Shown here: piece after piece, positions 7,217-13,890 of the stretch
Layout: the number at the start of each line of letters is the position of its first letter
Position numbering within the stretch: position 1 is the stretch's first letter
Origin: Halanaerobiales bacterium
GTDB lineage: Bacteria > Bacillota_F > Halanaerobiia > Halanaerobiales > DTU029
Assembly: GCA_016278415.1 (NCBI GenBank)
Contig: JADQBV010000212.1
Span: 1 to 13,890, forward strand
Direction: 5' to 3'
Length of the DNA: 13,890 nucleotides
The notes under the pieces: model-generated
The model's database searches: none
What the model was told of the DNA's origin: nothing
What the model saw: only the letters and a program-made list of their open reading frames with translations
Made by a program: the position numbers and the translations under genes

Positions 7217-7936
7217 ATGGAAGATAAATTAATTTTTATTCCCATCTACCTAAACACCCATAACTGGGAGAGTTACAAAAAAGAAAAATTCACCAAAGAT
7301 TGGATAGAGTATAGAATTAATATTTTCATGAATTATACATTTAAGAGTTTAGTAGCACAAACTAATCAAAAATTTATAGCATGTTTAATATATGATGATA
7401 AAACAGATAATTTAGTCAAAACTGCTTTATCTAATTATAGACAATTCCCTGAAAATATCAAGGCTCTTAAAAGAAGTAAATCAAATGTATTTCGAAAAGG
7501 TCTATTACAGGATTATAATCTTTTGTATTTAGTAAGGTTAGATTCTGATGATCTTTATAATATCCATCACATCCAATATTTGCAGAACTATCATCCAAAG
7601 GACAAAACTATGGTTTTAATTAGTCAACAAGGCTATATCTATGACTCAGTTAATAATTCTTTAGTAAGGTGTTTTTATAATAGCCCTCCTTTTTATACCT
7701 TAATCTATAATAGCAAAGATTATTTAACAGGAAAAAGGCACAAAATTACTGGGGGGCATTCTGGAGTAATAAACTTAAACCATGAAATTATTAAGTCTGA
7801 ATATATTTGGAACTGCCATCAAATGAATACGGCATCTAGTGATTTTAAAAGCAGGAAAAAGAGAGTAGGTATAGGTGATGTAATAGATAAAGAATCAGAG
7901 ATAGATTGTATATTGAAAAATTTTCTTGGAGAATAA
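7217..7936 (+). CDS. Rhamnosyltransferase-like glycosyltransferase (GT-A fold), copy 2
   Basis: A tandem paralogue of the preceding gene, 239 residues from ATG 7217. It shares in the same order KDWIEYRINIFMNYT, Q-T-N-Q-x-F, LIYDDKT, the catalytic-site motif RLDSDD (D109, D111, D112), LISQQGYIYDS, a Y-x-W-x-x-H-Q motif and a C-terminal ILKNF. An in-frame TTG at 7205 would add four residues but touches the ribosome binding site GAAAGG (7199-7204), and the alignment of MEDKLIF with MEKKIII of the upstream copy favours 7217. The two copies have diverged most near residues 30-50 before the end and around the middle CPPF/SPPF segment, which suggests different acceptors or linkages rather than a recent duplication. 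Acceptor and donor cannot be named. Confidence 0.75.
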   Translation: MEDKLIFIPIYLNTHNWESYKKEKFTKDWIEYRINIFMNYTFKSLVAQTNQKFIACLIYDDKTDNLVKTALSNYRQFPENIKALKRSKSNVFRKGLLQDYNLLYLVRLDSDDLYNIHHIQYLQNYHPKDKTMVLISQQGYIYDSVNNSLVRCFYNSPPFYTLIYNSKDYLTGKRHKITGGHSGVINLNHEIIKSEYIWNCHQMNTASSDFKSRKKRVGIGDVIDKESEIDCILKNFLGE

Positions 7937-7980
7937 TAAATCAAATACAGAATATTGAATTTCTGAAAGGGGAAAAAATT

Positions 7981-9017
7981 ATGGACTTAACAAAAGTTGA
8001 TAATATACTACCAGTACTTGATTACTATTCACTTAAAATAAATAAAATTTATCCTGAATGTATAAGGCATAATAGGGCAGTGTGGTGGGTCGAAACCAAT
8101 GAAGGGTTAAAGGTATTAAAGAAATTACCTGGTAATACAAATAGGGTTCAGTTCATTATAACAGCCATTATTCATCTTCAAGATAACAAAATTAATATTC
8201 CTAAAATCCATAAAACAAGTAGTGGAAAACATTTTGTTATGTTAGAGGATAATAATTTTATTCTATTTGATGCAATAAAAGGAAAAAGTTTAAATTATGA
8301 TGATAATGAAGATTTAAATATAATGGTCAATGAATTGGCAAAATTTCATAAAGCATCTAAAGGATTTAATACACCTGAAGGGGTTAGTATTACCAGCCGC
8401 CTGGGGAAGTGGCCTAAAATGTATAGTGATAATTACCAGACACTAGAAAATCTATATAATACTGAATTAGAAAAAGATGAGCATACAAAATTTGGTTCTG
8501 TTTTTATGGAAATAGCACCAAAATACCTTAGTAGAATTGAAGATTTAAGACTTCAGCTAGATAAATCAGAATATCTTTCCTGGGTTAAAAAAACAGAAAG
8601 AAGTGGTGGTCTAGGACATTTTGATTTTAAAAAAAAAACGTTATCTTAGAGGATACTGGAAAACTATATATATTTGATTTGGATCTTATACAACTGGCTT
8701 TACCGGCACATGATATAAGACGTTTTTTATCAAATATATGCAAACATCATGTTAAACTTGATTCCCTTAGGCTGCAAAATATACTGACATGGTATCATAT
8801 AGTAAATCCACTTACCAGAGTGGAATGGGAGGTTGTTAAGATAAATTTATTATTTCCTTATAAGATATTATCCAAGGTTACCGCTTATTATCAGTATAAC
8901 CGAGGATGGGATGAAGAACTTTATGAAAAGGTATTATTAGGCGCAATTAAACGTGAAGAGAATATATATTCCTCTGTCAGTCATGAATATGATAATATAA
9001 TTAACCAGCTTGATTAA
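7981..9017 (+). pseudogene. CotS-family spore-coat kinase-like gene split by a frameshift in an A10 run
   Basis: CotS/CotI-family proteins are spore-coat proteins with an aminoglycoside-phosphotransferase-like kinase fold. Frame one runs from ATG 7981 (site GAAAGGGG, 7965-7972) for 222 residues and stops at 8649. The remainder continues in the -1 frame to 9017. Joined, the protein has about 345 residues, close to the roughly 350 of Bacillus CotS. Visible are the N-lobe lysine region GLKVLKK (around residues 44-48) and GLGHFDF (H213, D215). The catalytic loop H-x-D-x-x-x-x-N is completed only by the second frame (N-V-I-L-E-D), then IFDLDLI and LPAHDIRRFL follow, as in the family. The shift falls in ten A (8629-8638); eleven would restore the frame and exact loop spacing. 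It may be a broken gene, a slippage-controlled gene or a sequencing error. A longer TTG start at 7906 overlaps the previous gene and lacks a ribosome site. Confidence 0.75.
8629..8638 (+). other. A10 homopolymer, frameshift or slippage site inside the CotS-like gene
   Basis: Ten consecutive A after GATTTT. In the upstream frame the codons are AAA AAA AAA ACG and reach TAG at 8647-8649. Backing up one base gives AAA AAC GTT ATC and an open frame to 9017. A run of this length permits -1 ribosomal slippage (A-AAA-AAA context) or RNA-polymerase stuttering. Confidence 0.7.
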
Positions 9018-9098
9018 AATAAGAAAACTTTAGAATTGAAAAAATAATAAATAGTAAGTTTAAAGTATTATAAAAAATATTGTTATTAGAAAGTCGAG

Positions 9099-9127
9099 TT
9101 AGTAATAGATGTTTTGTTGTTTATAAT
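9099..9127 (+). promoter_or_regulatory. Weak candidate promoter upstream of the wecC-like gene
   Basis: TTAGTA (9099-9104), a 17-base spacer and TATAAT (9122-9127). The -10 is perfect, the -35 poor. The 185-base gap 9018-9202 is otherwise very AT-rich with no reading frame or terminator I can support. Confidence 0.3.
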
Positions 9128-9202
9128 GTTATTATTTATTCTTTATTTTTAAAATTGATTTACTCTAATACAAATATATAAATTCTAGAAGGTGTATATA
9201 GT

Positions 9203-10474
9203 ATGAAAAGAATATGTGTAGTTGGTCTCGGTTATATTGGATTACCAACAGCTTTAATGTTAGCACTAAATGGGTTTCAAGTAGTTGGTGTTGATATAAA
9301 TGAAGAACTTGTAAAAAAACTTAATAGGGGAGAAATTTCTATAAAAGAACCCTTTTTAGGGAGAATGTTAAATCTGACATTAAAAAAGAGGAGATTGTTT
9401 TTCAAAACAAAACCTGAAGATGCAGATGTATATATAATAGCAGTTCCAACACCAATTAAAAAAGATAAAACATGTGATTTGGGTTATATAACTTCAGCTG
9501 TACATTCAATTGTTTCATATATCAAAAAAGAAACTGTTGTTATCATTGAATCAACAATTCCTCCAGGTATAACTGACTCTATTATTAAGGATATAATAGA
9601 ACAATCGGGATTGAAAGTTGGAGATGATATCTATTTAGCGTATTGTCCAGAAAGAGTATTACCTGGAGATATCATAAAAGAGATGGTTCAAAACAGCAGA
9701 ATAGTTGGAGGTTGTACACCACAGTGTACTAAGAATGCAGCAGAAGTCTATAAAAGCTTTGTTGAGGGAGAGATATTACTAACAGATACAAAAACAGCAG
9801 AAATGTCAAAATTAATGGAAAATACCTTTAGGGACGTCAATATAGCTTTAGTAAATGAACTGACAAAAATATGTAATAAGTTGCAAATAAATGTTCTTGA
9901 GGTAATAAAGATGGCTAATAAACATCCCAGGGTGAATTTGCATCAACCTGGTCCTGGCGTGGGTGGACATTGTCTAGCCGTTGATCCCTACTTTATTATT
10001 GATAAAGCCCCTCAGTTAGCAAATATTATTTCCATGTCTAGAGAAACAAATAATGGTATGCCTAACTATGTAGTATTGAAAGTAAAACAACTAACTCAAG
10101 GGGTTCAAAATCCTAAAATAGCTATTTTTGGTATAACTTATAAAGGTAATGTGGATGATATAAGAGAGAGTGCTGCTTTGAAGGTTGTAAATTTGCTCAG
10201 GAAAGAAGGAGTGGAGATAGCTATTTATGATCCATATATTAAGACAACAGATAATTCAAAATTGGAACTCACAGGTATCAATGAAGCTGTTAAAGATGCA
10301 GATATGGTATTAATTCTAGTTGATCATAATGAATTTAAAGATCTAGATTTTAAAGAAATGTCAAAAAAAATGAAAACACCACTTATATTTGATACAAAAA
10401 ATATTATCATTATAAATGAGTATAATTCCGAGGAAGTGGTAATAAAGAATTTTGGTAATATATTTGATGATTAA
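9203..10474 (+). CDS. wecC: UDP-N-acetyl-D-mannosamine dehydrogenase (WecC-type nucleotide-sugar dehydrogenase)
   Basis: Oxidises UDP-ManNAc twice with NAD to UDP-ManNAc-uronic acid, a cytoplasmic step in glycan synthesis. The protein has 423 residues, normal for the family. The N-terminal Rossmann motif GLGYIG is at 8-13 and VGVDIN follows. AVPTPI and ESTIPPG mark the central part, CPERVLPGDI is characteristic, and the catalytic Cys is C257 in PGPGVGGHC, preceded by NKHPRVNLHQ as in WecC rather than UDP-glucose dehydrogenases. A C-terminal UDP-binding domain starts near IAIFGITYKGNVDDIRES. ATG 9203 follows AGAAGGTG (9187-9194) at 8 bases. No wecB (UDP-GlcNAc 2-epimerase) lies in the window, so its substrate must come from elsewhere. 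It probably feeds the same glycan as the upstream glycosyltransferases. Related UDP-hexosamine substrates are possible. Confidence 0.85.
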   Translation: MKRICVVGLGYIGLPTALMLALNGFQVVGVDINEELVKKLNRGEISIKEPFLGRMLNLTLKKRRLFFKTKPEDADVYIIAVPTPIKKDKTCDLGYITSAVHSIVSYIKKETVVIIESTIPPGITDSIIKDIIEQSGLKVGDDIYLAYCPERVLPGDIIKEMVQNSRIVGGCTPQCTKNAAEVYKSFVEGEILLTDTKTAEMSKLMENTFRDVNIALVNELTKICNKLQINVLEVIKMANKHPRVNLHQPGPGVGGHCLAVDPYFIIDKAPQLANIISMSRETNNGMPNYVVLKVKQLTQGVQNPKIAIFGITYKGNVDDIRESAALKVVNLLRKEGVEIAIYDPYIKTTDNSKLELTGINEAVKDADMVLILVDHNEFKDLDFKEMSKKMKTPLIFDTKNIIIINEYNSEEVVIKNFGNIFDD

Positions 10475-10575
10475 AAATACTACTCACTTTTATGTTTTAA
10501 GCTATAAGCTGATAGTTAACGCTGCCTTACTATTAATATTACAGACTTGTCTTAATTAACTATCAACAAAATTAT

Positions 10576-10882
10576 AAGTGGGTCTTTAAAGAGTGTGTTA
10601 TTTGTGCTTGAACAGTCTGTTACGGTTCTTGATGAGATCTATCAAGAGGTAAAGGAAGATACCAAAGTAATAATTGCAGAAGTTGATGAAGTTGGAGAAT
10701 CTGAGCCTTTTTCTTTTGAAAAATTATCACCAGTATTGGCTATGTATAAGGCAAGTAGTTTTGAAGAAGCAGTTGATAATGCTGTAGAATTAGTTAGATT
10801 TGGTGGTATAGGTCATCCTTTGATAAGCGAGCTTAAGGAGCTGTATATTAAGGCTTATAAAGAGGACCTTATTGAAGAGTAA
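10576..10882 (+). pseudogene. adhE: Miniaturised remnant of bifunctional aldehyde/alcohol dehydrogenase AdhE
   Basis: Intact AdhE (about 870-890 residues) joins a CoA-acylating aldehyde dehydrogenase to an iron alcohol dehydrogenase. Only three short pieces survive. VICA (10597-10608, one frame) continues after a 2-base loss as EQSVTVLDEIYQEVKED, matching the ICASEQSV segment around the catalytic Cys. It is joined to TKVIIAEVDEVGESEPF and EKLSPVLAMYKA through FGGIGH, the middle of the aldehyde domain. That is joined directly to PLISELKELYIKAY, the extreme C terminus. About 80 residues are missing at the first junction and several hundred, including the whole alcohol dehydrogenase core, at the second. 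The open stretch from GTG 10595 would encode 95 residues, but it has no ribosome binding site and lacks the cofactor sites, so I regard it as non-functional. A bidirectional terminator follows. Confidence 0.85.
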
Positions 10883-10898
10883 GCTAATTGAGACAATA

Positions 10899-10936
10899 AA
10901 AAAGCCTATCTGTGATATCATAGATAGGCTTTTTCT
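10899..10936. terminator. Bidirectional intrinsic terminator between convergent genes
   Basis: AAAAAGCCTATCT (10899-10911) pairs with AGATAGGCTTTTT (10922-10934), and the stem extends inward to a 4-base loop. Five A upstream and five T downstream let it act on both strands, ending the AdhE-remnant transcript and the M32 carboxypeptidase transcript. Confidence 0.9.
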
Positions 10937-10959
10937 AAATTCAATGTTATTAGATGTGA

Positions 10960-12477
10960 TTATATGTTATAAATATCAGAGTACTTTTCTTCATAGTATT
11001 TAATTAGGTATTTTGAGCTACTTTTTTCCCCAGTTACTTTTGTAATGATTTCTGAAGGATTTAGTAGTTTTCCGTGTTTATGAATATTATCAATAAGCCA
11101 TTGGCTTATTTTGCTTAACTGACCGGATTGTAGTAATTTATCAAAGTCTTTTATTTCTTCTCTTATTATATAGTAAAATTGGGCAGCATATATATTACCA
11201 AGGGTATAAGAAGGGAAATAACCTATTAGCCCATTTGACCAGTGTACATCCTGCAAAACTCCTTGCTGGTCGTTTTTAGGCCTAACCCCTATATATTCTT
11301 CCATCTTACTATTCCAAATAGTAGGCAATTCTGCGACTGAGATATCTTGATTGATTAAGGCTTTTTCTATCTCATATCTAATCATAATATGTAGATTATA
11401 TGTAAGTTCGTCGGCTTCAATTCTGATTGGGGATGGTTCTATTAGATTAATATATCTATAGAAGTCATCTAGTGTTAAATTGTTTAGTTCTTCTTTGAAT
11501 ATTTCATTAAGTTCTGTATAATAATTACCCCAAAAGTTATAACTGCGGCCAATCATATTTTCCCAGAACCTTGATTGTGACTCGTGGATACCCATTGATG
11601 TCCCTGTACAAAGCGGTGTACCTACTAATTCAGTGTTAATGTTTTGCTCATATAGTCCATGTCCCCCTTCATGTAAAGAACTAAAGAGTGCACTTGTTAG
11701 GTTATTAGGGTAATAATGAGTAGTCAGTCTAACGTCACCAGGATTTATACCTATGGTAAAAGGGTGTTCACTTTCGTCTAGTCTACCTGCACTGAAATCA
11801 TAGCCAATATCTTGAAGTAATTTAAGACATATTTTTTCCTGTTTTTTAGGATCAAAATGTTTGCCAGATAGTTTGTTAATAGGTTTTGTTTCTGATTTCT
11901 CTATTCTTGATAAAAGTGATATTATCTCATTTTTTAAGTTACCAAATATATTATCAAGTTTATCTACAGTCATACCAGGTTCATAATAGTCTAATAGGGT
12001 ATTATATTTATTGTCTTTATACCCCCAGAGTTCAACAAATTCAATATTAAAATTGACTATTTTTTCAAGATAAGGTTCGAAGAGTGAAAAGTCATTGCTA
12101 TTTTTTGCTTGTTCCCATATTGATTGAGCCTGGGAAGTAAGCTGAACATATTCACGGTATTTATCTTCTGGTATCTTCTTAAATCTGTCAAAGTCTTTAT
12201 TACATTCCCGAAGGACTGCTTTCATTATATTATCTAGTTTATTTTTATTATTTTTTTCATTAAAATAAGCAAGGTATTCTTTCATTTCTTCTGATATAGA
12301 CATTTTAAAGGATTCAGTTGATAATAGACCCAGTACTTCTGATCTTGCTGGGATTCCTTTTTCGGGTATTCCTGTTGTCAAGTCCCAGTGTAGTAATGCC
12401 AGTGCGTGATTATAGTAGTCTATTTTTTTTACATATTCTTTAAAAGCAGTTAGTATTTCATTATAATTATTTTTCAA
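10960..12477 (-). CDS. M32-family metallocarboxypeptidase (Taq carboxypeptidase type)
   Basis: A zinc carboxypeptidase of family M32 that removes C-terminal residues from peptides in the cytoplasm; 505 residues, the usual size, no signal peptide. The zinc motif HEGGH is H269-H273 in LHEGGHGLYEQ. Family landmarks around it are HPFTIGINPGDVRLTTHY upstream and HESQSRFWEN, IEADELTYNLHIMIRYEIE and GVLQDVHWSNGLIGYFPSYTLGN downstream. N-terminal HALALLHWD and PEKGIPARSEVLG are also typical. The TTG start at 12477 has the ribosome binding site AAGGGGG about 8 bases upstream on the minus strand, and a good sigma-A promoter lies just beyond. It is unlinked to the glycan genes and convergent with the AdhE remnant. 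Confidence 0.95.
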   Translation of the reverse strand: MKNNYNEILTAFKEYVKKIDYYNHALALLHWDLTTGIPEKGIPARSEVLGLLSTESFKMSISEEMKEYLAYFNEKNNKNKLDNIMKAVLRECNKDFDRFKKIPEDKYREYVQLTSQAQSIWEQAKNSNDFSLFEPYLEKIVNFNIEFVELWGYKDNKYNTLLDYYEPGMTVDKLDNIFGNLKNEIISLLSRIEKSETKPINKLSGKHFDPKKQEKICLKLLQDIGYDFSAGRLDESEHPFTIGINPGDVRLTTHYYPNNLTSALFSSLHEGGHGLYEQNINTELVGTPLCTGTSMGIHESQSRFWENMIGRSYNFWGNYYTELNEIFKEELNNLTLDDFYRYINLIEPSPIRIEADELTYNLHIMIRYEIEKALINQDISVAELPTIWNSKMEEYIGVRPKNDQQGVLQDVHWSNGLIGYFPSYTLGNIYAAQFYYIIREEIKDFDKLLQSGQLSKISQWLIDNIHKHGKLLNPSEIITKVTGEKSSSKYLIKYYEEKYSDIYNI

Positions 12478-12501
12478 TATTATTACCCCCTTATTATTTT
12501 A

Positions 12502-12530
12502 ATTTTACTACAGTTTAAAATTTTAGTCAA
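12502..12530 (-). promoter_or_regulatory. Sigma-A promoter for the M32 carboxypeptidase gene
   Basis: On the minus strand TTGACT (12525-12530), a 17-base spacer and TAAAAT (12502-12507). Transcription would start near 12495, leaving a very short leader that still contains the ribosome binding site (12486-12492). Confidence 0.65.
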
Positions 12531-12665
12531 AAATTCCTATTTGCTTATATGTAATACAAGCTATGTGAATGTGAATACATAAGCAATTGTAAGGCTATAT
12601 AGCTAAATATTATAACAATATTACAATAAATGGGTTTTAATAAGAGGGAATGTAATCAGTTAAGC

Positions 12666-12694
12666 TTGACAAAACAGACATTTTGTGGTAAATT
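12666..12694 (+). promoter_or_regulatory. Sigma-A promoter for the FMN-binding-protein gene
   Basis: A consensus TTGACA (12666-12671), a 17-base spacer, an extended TGG and TAAATT (12689-12694). The predicted start near 12701 coincides with a GTG that opens a longer frame, which shows that the true start codon must be the downstream ATG 12734. Confidence 0.75.
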
Positions 12695-12733
12695 AGTATT
12701 GTGAAAATATTAACTAAAAAGGGGGATTTTATT

Positions 12734-13279
12734 ATGAAAAAATTATTGGTAATGTTATTGGTTATTAGTTTAATGGTAGGTGTTGTTGGTGTGGTATCAG
12801 CTCATATGAAGGTTGTTGTAGGAACAGGTGAACAGCAGAAGATAACTACTGATCGTACTGTAGAGGATTACAAGGCTGCATTAAAGGAATTGAGTGGTGC
12901 AGATGAAGTTGGCGACGTAATTGCTCCTGAAAGAAATGAAGTTAAATACTTATTTGTTCCTCTTAAAAAAGGTGGAGAATTGATAGGATATGGTTCTTGG
13001 GCAAACCTAATTATTTATAATCATGCAGAAGATATGATTGCATATGTAAGCCCAGATGGAGAAAAAATTGTTAAATTTGCCGCTATTGATGCAAATGATC
13101 ATCATCCAGAGATGAAAGATGAAGAGTATATTGGAAGGTTTTTTGGTATGACTCTTGAAACACCTTTTAATCCTGAAACTGATGTAATTTCAGGTTCTAC
13201 TTATTCTACAAACACAATGTTCTTTGAAATGAAGAATATGCTATTAACAGCACAGAAATATATAGTTGCTGCTGAATAA
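12734..13279 (+). CDS. Exported FMN-binding-domain protein with a candidate ApbE flavinylation motif
   Basis: A 181-residue exported protein. The signal peptide has KK at the N terminus, a hydrophobic core at about 4-21 and a V-S-A cleavage site at 21-23; there is no lipobox Cys. The mature part ends in DVISGSTYST (from D150), which resembles the D-x-x-S/T-G-A-T motif on whose Thr FMN is covalently attached by ApbE in NqrC/RnfG-type domains. T156 would be the linked residue, and Ser replaces the usual Ala. I therefore call it a small extracytoplasmic flavoprotein, probably in electron transfer; the match rests on this motif and overall layout. ATG 12734 has a GGGGG-centred ribosome site (12718-12726); an upstream in-frame GTG at 12701 is at the predicted transcription start and is rejected. 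It is a single-gene unit between its own promoter and a terminator. Confidence 0.65.
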   Translation: MKKLLVMLLVISLMVGVVGVVSAHMKVVVGTGEQQKITTDRTVEDYKAALKELSGADEVGDVIAPERNEVKYLFVPLKKGGELIGYGSWANLIIYNHAEDMIAYVSPDGEKIVKFAAIDANDHHPEMKDEEYIGRFFGMTLETPFNPETDVISGSTYSTNTMFFEMKNMLLTAQKYIVAAE

Positions 13280-13358
13280 GTTCTTTAGATAGTTTTTGCT
13301 AGTATATATTATTAAAAATTAAAAGTATAGAACCATAAATATTACTTAAGTTAAGAAG

Positions 13359-13405
13359 AAAACACCCTACATGACTTGAATTTGGTGTCATTTAGGGTGT
13401 TTTGC
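13359..13405. terminator. Bidirectional intrinsic terminator
   Basis: AAAACACCCTA (13359-13369) pairs with TAGGGTGTTTT (13393-13403), and after one mismatch ATGAC (13371-13375) pairs with GTCAT (13387-13391). It can end both the FMN-protein transcript and the convergent ABC ATPase transcript. A second small hairpin, GCGGA/TCCGC with a 3-base loop, lies at 13411-13423 right after the ATPase stop. Confidence 0.85.
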
Positions 13406-13423
13406 TTTGAGCGGAGAGTCCGC

Positions 13424-13890
13424 TTAGCAGTAATCTGATGACTTCTCTAATAGTTTACGACTATCCCTTATGGTAAGCGGGAGACTGTCTTCGGGGACAA
13501 ACCCTCTAAAAATATCTACAGTTATTGGAACCACACCTTGAAATGCACCATTTTTGCCCTTAAATACTTCTCTTTGGTTGACGGTATCAATTTTGCCATC
13601 ATTTAGGAGTATGAAATAATTACCCCATTCTGCAGCAAAATTTAAATCATGTGTAGCAACAAAGAGGGTTTTCCCTTGATTATGTAGTTGTCCTAGAATA
13701 TCGATAAATTGTTTTTTTCCTTGTGGGTCAAGAAAGGCCAATGGCTCATCTAAAAGTATAATTTCAGGGTTCATAATTAGTACCCCGGCCAGTGCTACAC
13801 GGCGTTTTTCGCCATAACTAAGTTGTCGGGGGTTTCGTGTCATTAGGTGTTCAATATTTAATAGTTCTGATAATCTATTAATTTCTTTTT
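13424..13890 (-). CDS. ECF/CbiO-type ABC transporter ATP-binding protein, C-terminal part (5' end outside window)
   Basis: The C-terminal part of an ABC ATPase that energises a cobalt/nickel or vitamin energy-coupling-factor importer at the cytoplasmic face of the membrane. The reading frame is open to the window edge, so the Walker A motif and start are not visible. Present are the ABC signature LSYGEKRRVALAG, the Walker B EIILLDEPLAFLDP with its D-loop, and the H-loop ATHDLNFA. Alanine-phenylalanine replaces the usual T-A/S-G residues between DEP and LDP, a mild deviation. The tail after the H-loop (about 60 residues) fits the CbiO/EcfA subfamily. The stop TAA (13424-13426, minus strand) is followed by a small hairpin and the shared terminator. 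The transported substrate is not inferable. Confidence 0.88.
   Translation of the reverse strand, partial: KEINRLSELLNIEHLMTRNPRQLSYGEKRRVALAGVLIMNPEIILLDEPLAFLDPQGKKQFIDILGQLHNQGKTLFVATHDLNFAAEWGNYFILLNDGKIDTVNQREVFKGKNGAFQGVVPITVDIFRGFVPEDSLPLTIRDSRKLLEKSSDYC

Noticed and set aside
7906..7980. TTG start at 7906 for the CotS-like gene
   Set aside because: It overlaps the end of the preceding glycosyltransferase and has no ribosome site, whereas ATG 7981 has GAAAGGGG at 8 bases.
9155..9182. TTGATT-N16-TATAAA as the wecC promoter
   Set aside because: Transcription would start on top of the ribosome binding site (9187-9194), leaving almost no leader.
10510..10565. 10-bp inverted repeat TGATAGTTAA / TTAACTATCA between wecC and the AdhE remnant, as a second MITE
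   Set aside because: No target duplication outside the ends and only a 56-base span. It may be a weak hairpin, or a relic whose ends decayed.
12701..12733. GTG start at 12701 for the FMN-binding-type protein
   Set aside because: It coincides with the predicted transcription start and would put a charged extension before a perfect signal peptide beginning at ATG 12734.
1..13890. CRISPR arrays, anti-phage defence genes, riboswitches
   Set aside because: No regularly spaced repeats, no nuclease, toxin or reverse-transcriptase-like motifs, and no recognisable riboswitch core were seen on either strand.

Overview
The window is strongly AT-rich DNA from a low-GC Bacillota, most likely an endospore former. 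Evidence for this is a CotS-family spore-coat kinase-like gene, a CgeB-type glycosyltransferase, strong AGGAGG-type ribosome binding sites with GTG and TTG starts, and U-rich intrinsic terminators. A Clostridia or Halanaerobiales-like host fits, but the genus cannot be fixed from the sequence alone.

Layout. 1-55 is the 3' part of a tRNA(CAT), followed by an intrinsic terminator. 308-2476 is a two-domain glycosyltransferase (CgeB-like GT-B plus a GT-A-like tail). 2661-6077 is a nucleotide-sugar block: RfbF (CDP-glucose synthesis), RfbG (CDP-glucose 4,6-dehydratase), an RmlC-type cupin epimerase and an extended SDR reductase/epimerase. 6119-6327 is a MITE-like insertion of about 209 bp with perfect 12-bp terminal inverted repeats and a 5-bp target duplication; its core is visibly more GC-rich than its surroundings. 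6363-7936 holds two tandem paralogous rhamnosyltransferase-like GTs. 7981-9017 is a CotS-family gene split by a frameshift in a run of ten A, exactly inside the kinase catalytic loop. 9203-10474 is a WecC-type UDP-ManNAc dehydrogenase. 10576-10882 is a miniaturised remnant of the bifunctional aldehyde/alcohol dehydrogenase AdhE. A bidirectional terminator then separates it from a convergent M32 carboxypeptidase (10960-12477, minus). Divergent from that is an exported FMN-binding-domain protein (12734-13279), and the window ends in a partial ECF/CbiO-type ABC ATPase on the minus strand.

How it fits together. From 308 to about 10474 the genes read as one polysaccharide or glycan locus, probably decorating the spore surface (inference from CgeB, CotS and two sigma-K-like promoter candidates). 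RfbF and RfbG make CDP-4-keto-6-deoxyglucose. Instead of the usual RfbH 3-dehydrase, an RmlC-like epimerase and an SDR follow, suggesting a CDP-activated 6-deoxyhexose made by epimerisation and reduction. The glycosyltransferases would attach it, and the WecC homologue would supply an aminouronic acid. The last 3.5 kb are unrelated housekeeping or transport genes.

The best second-look items are the MITE-like element, the A10 frameshift in the CotS-like gene, the stitched AdhE remnant and the RfbH-less CDP-sugar block.
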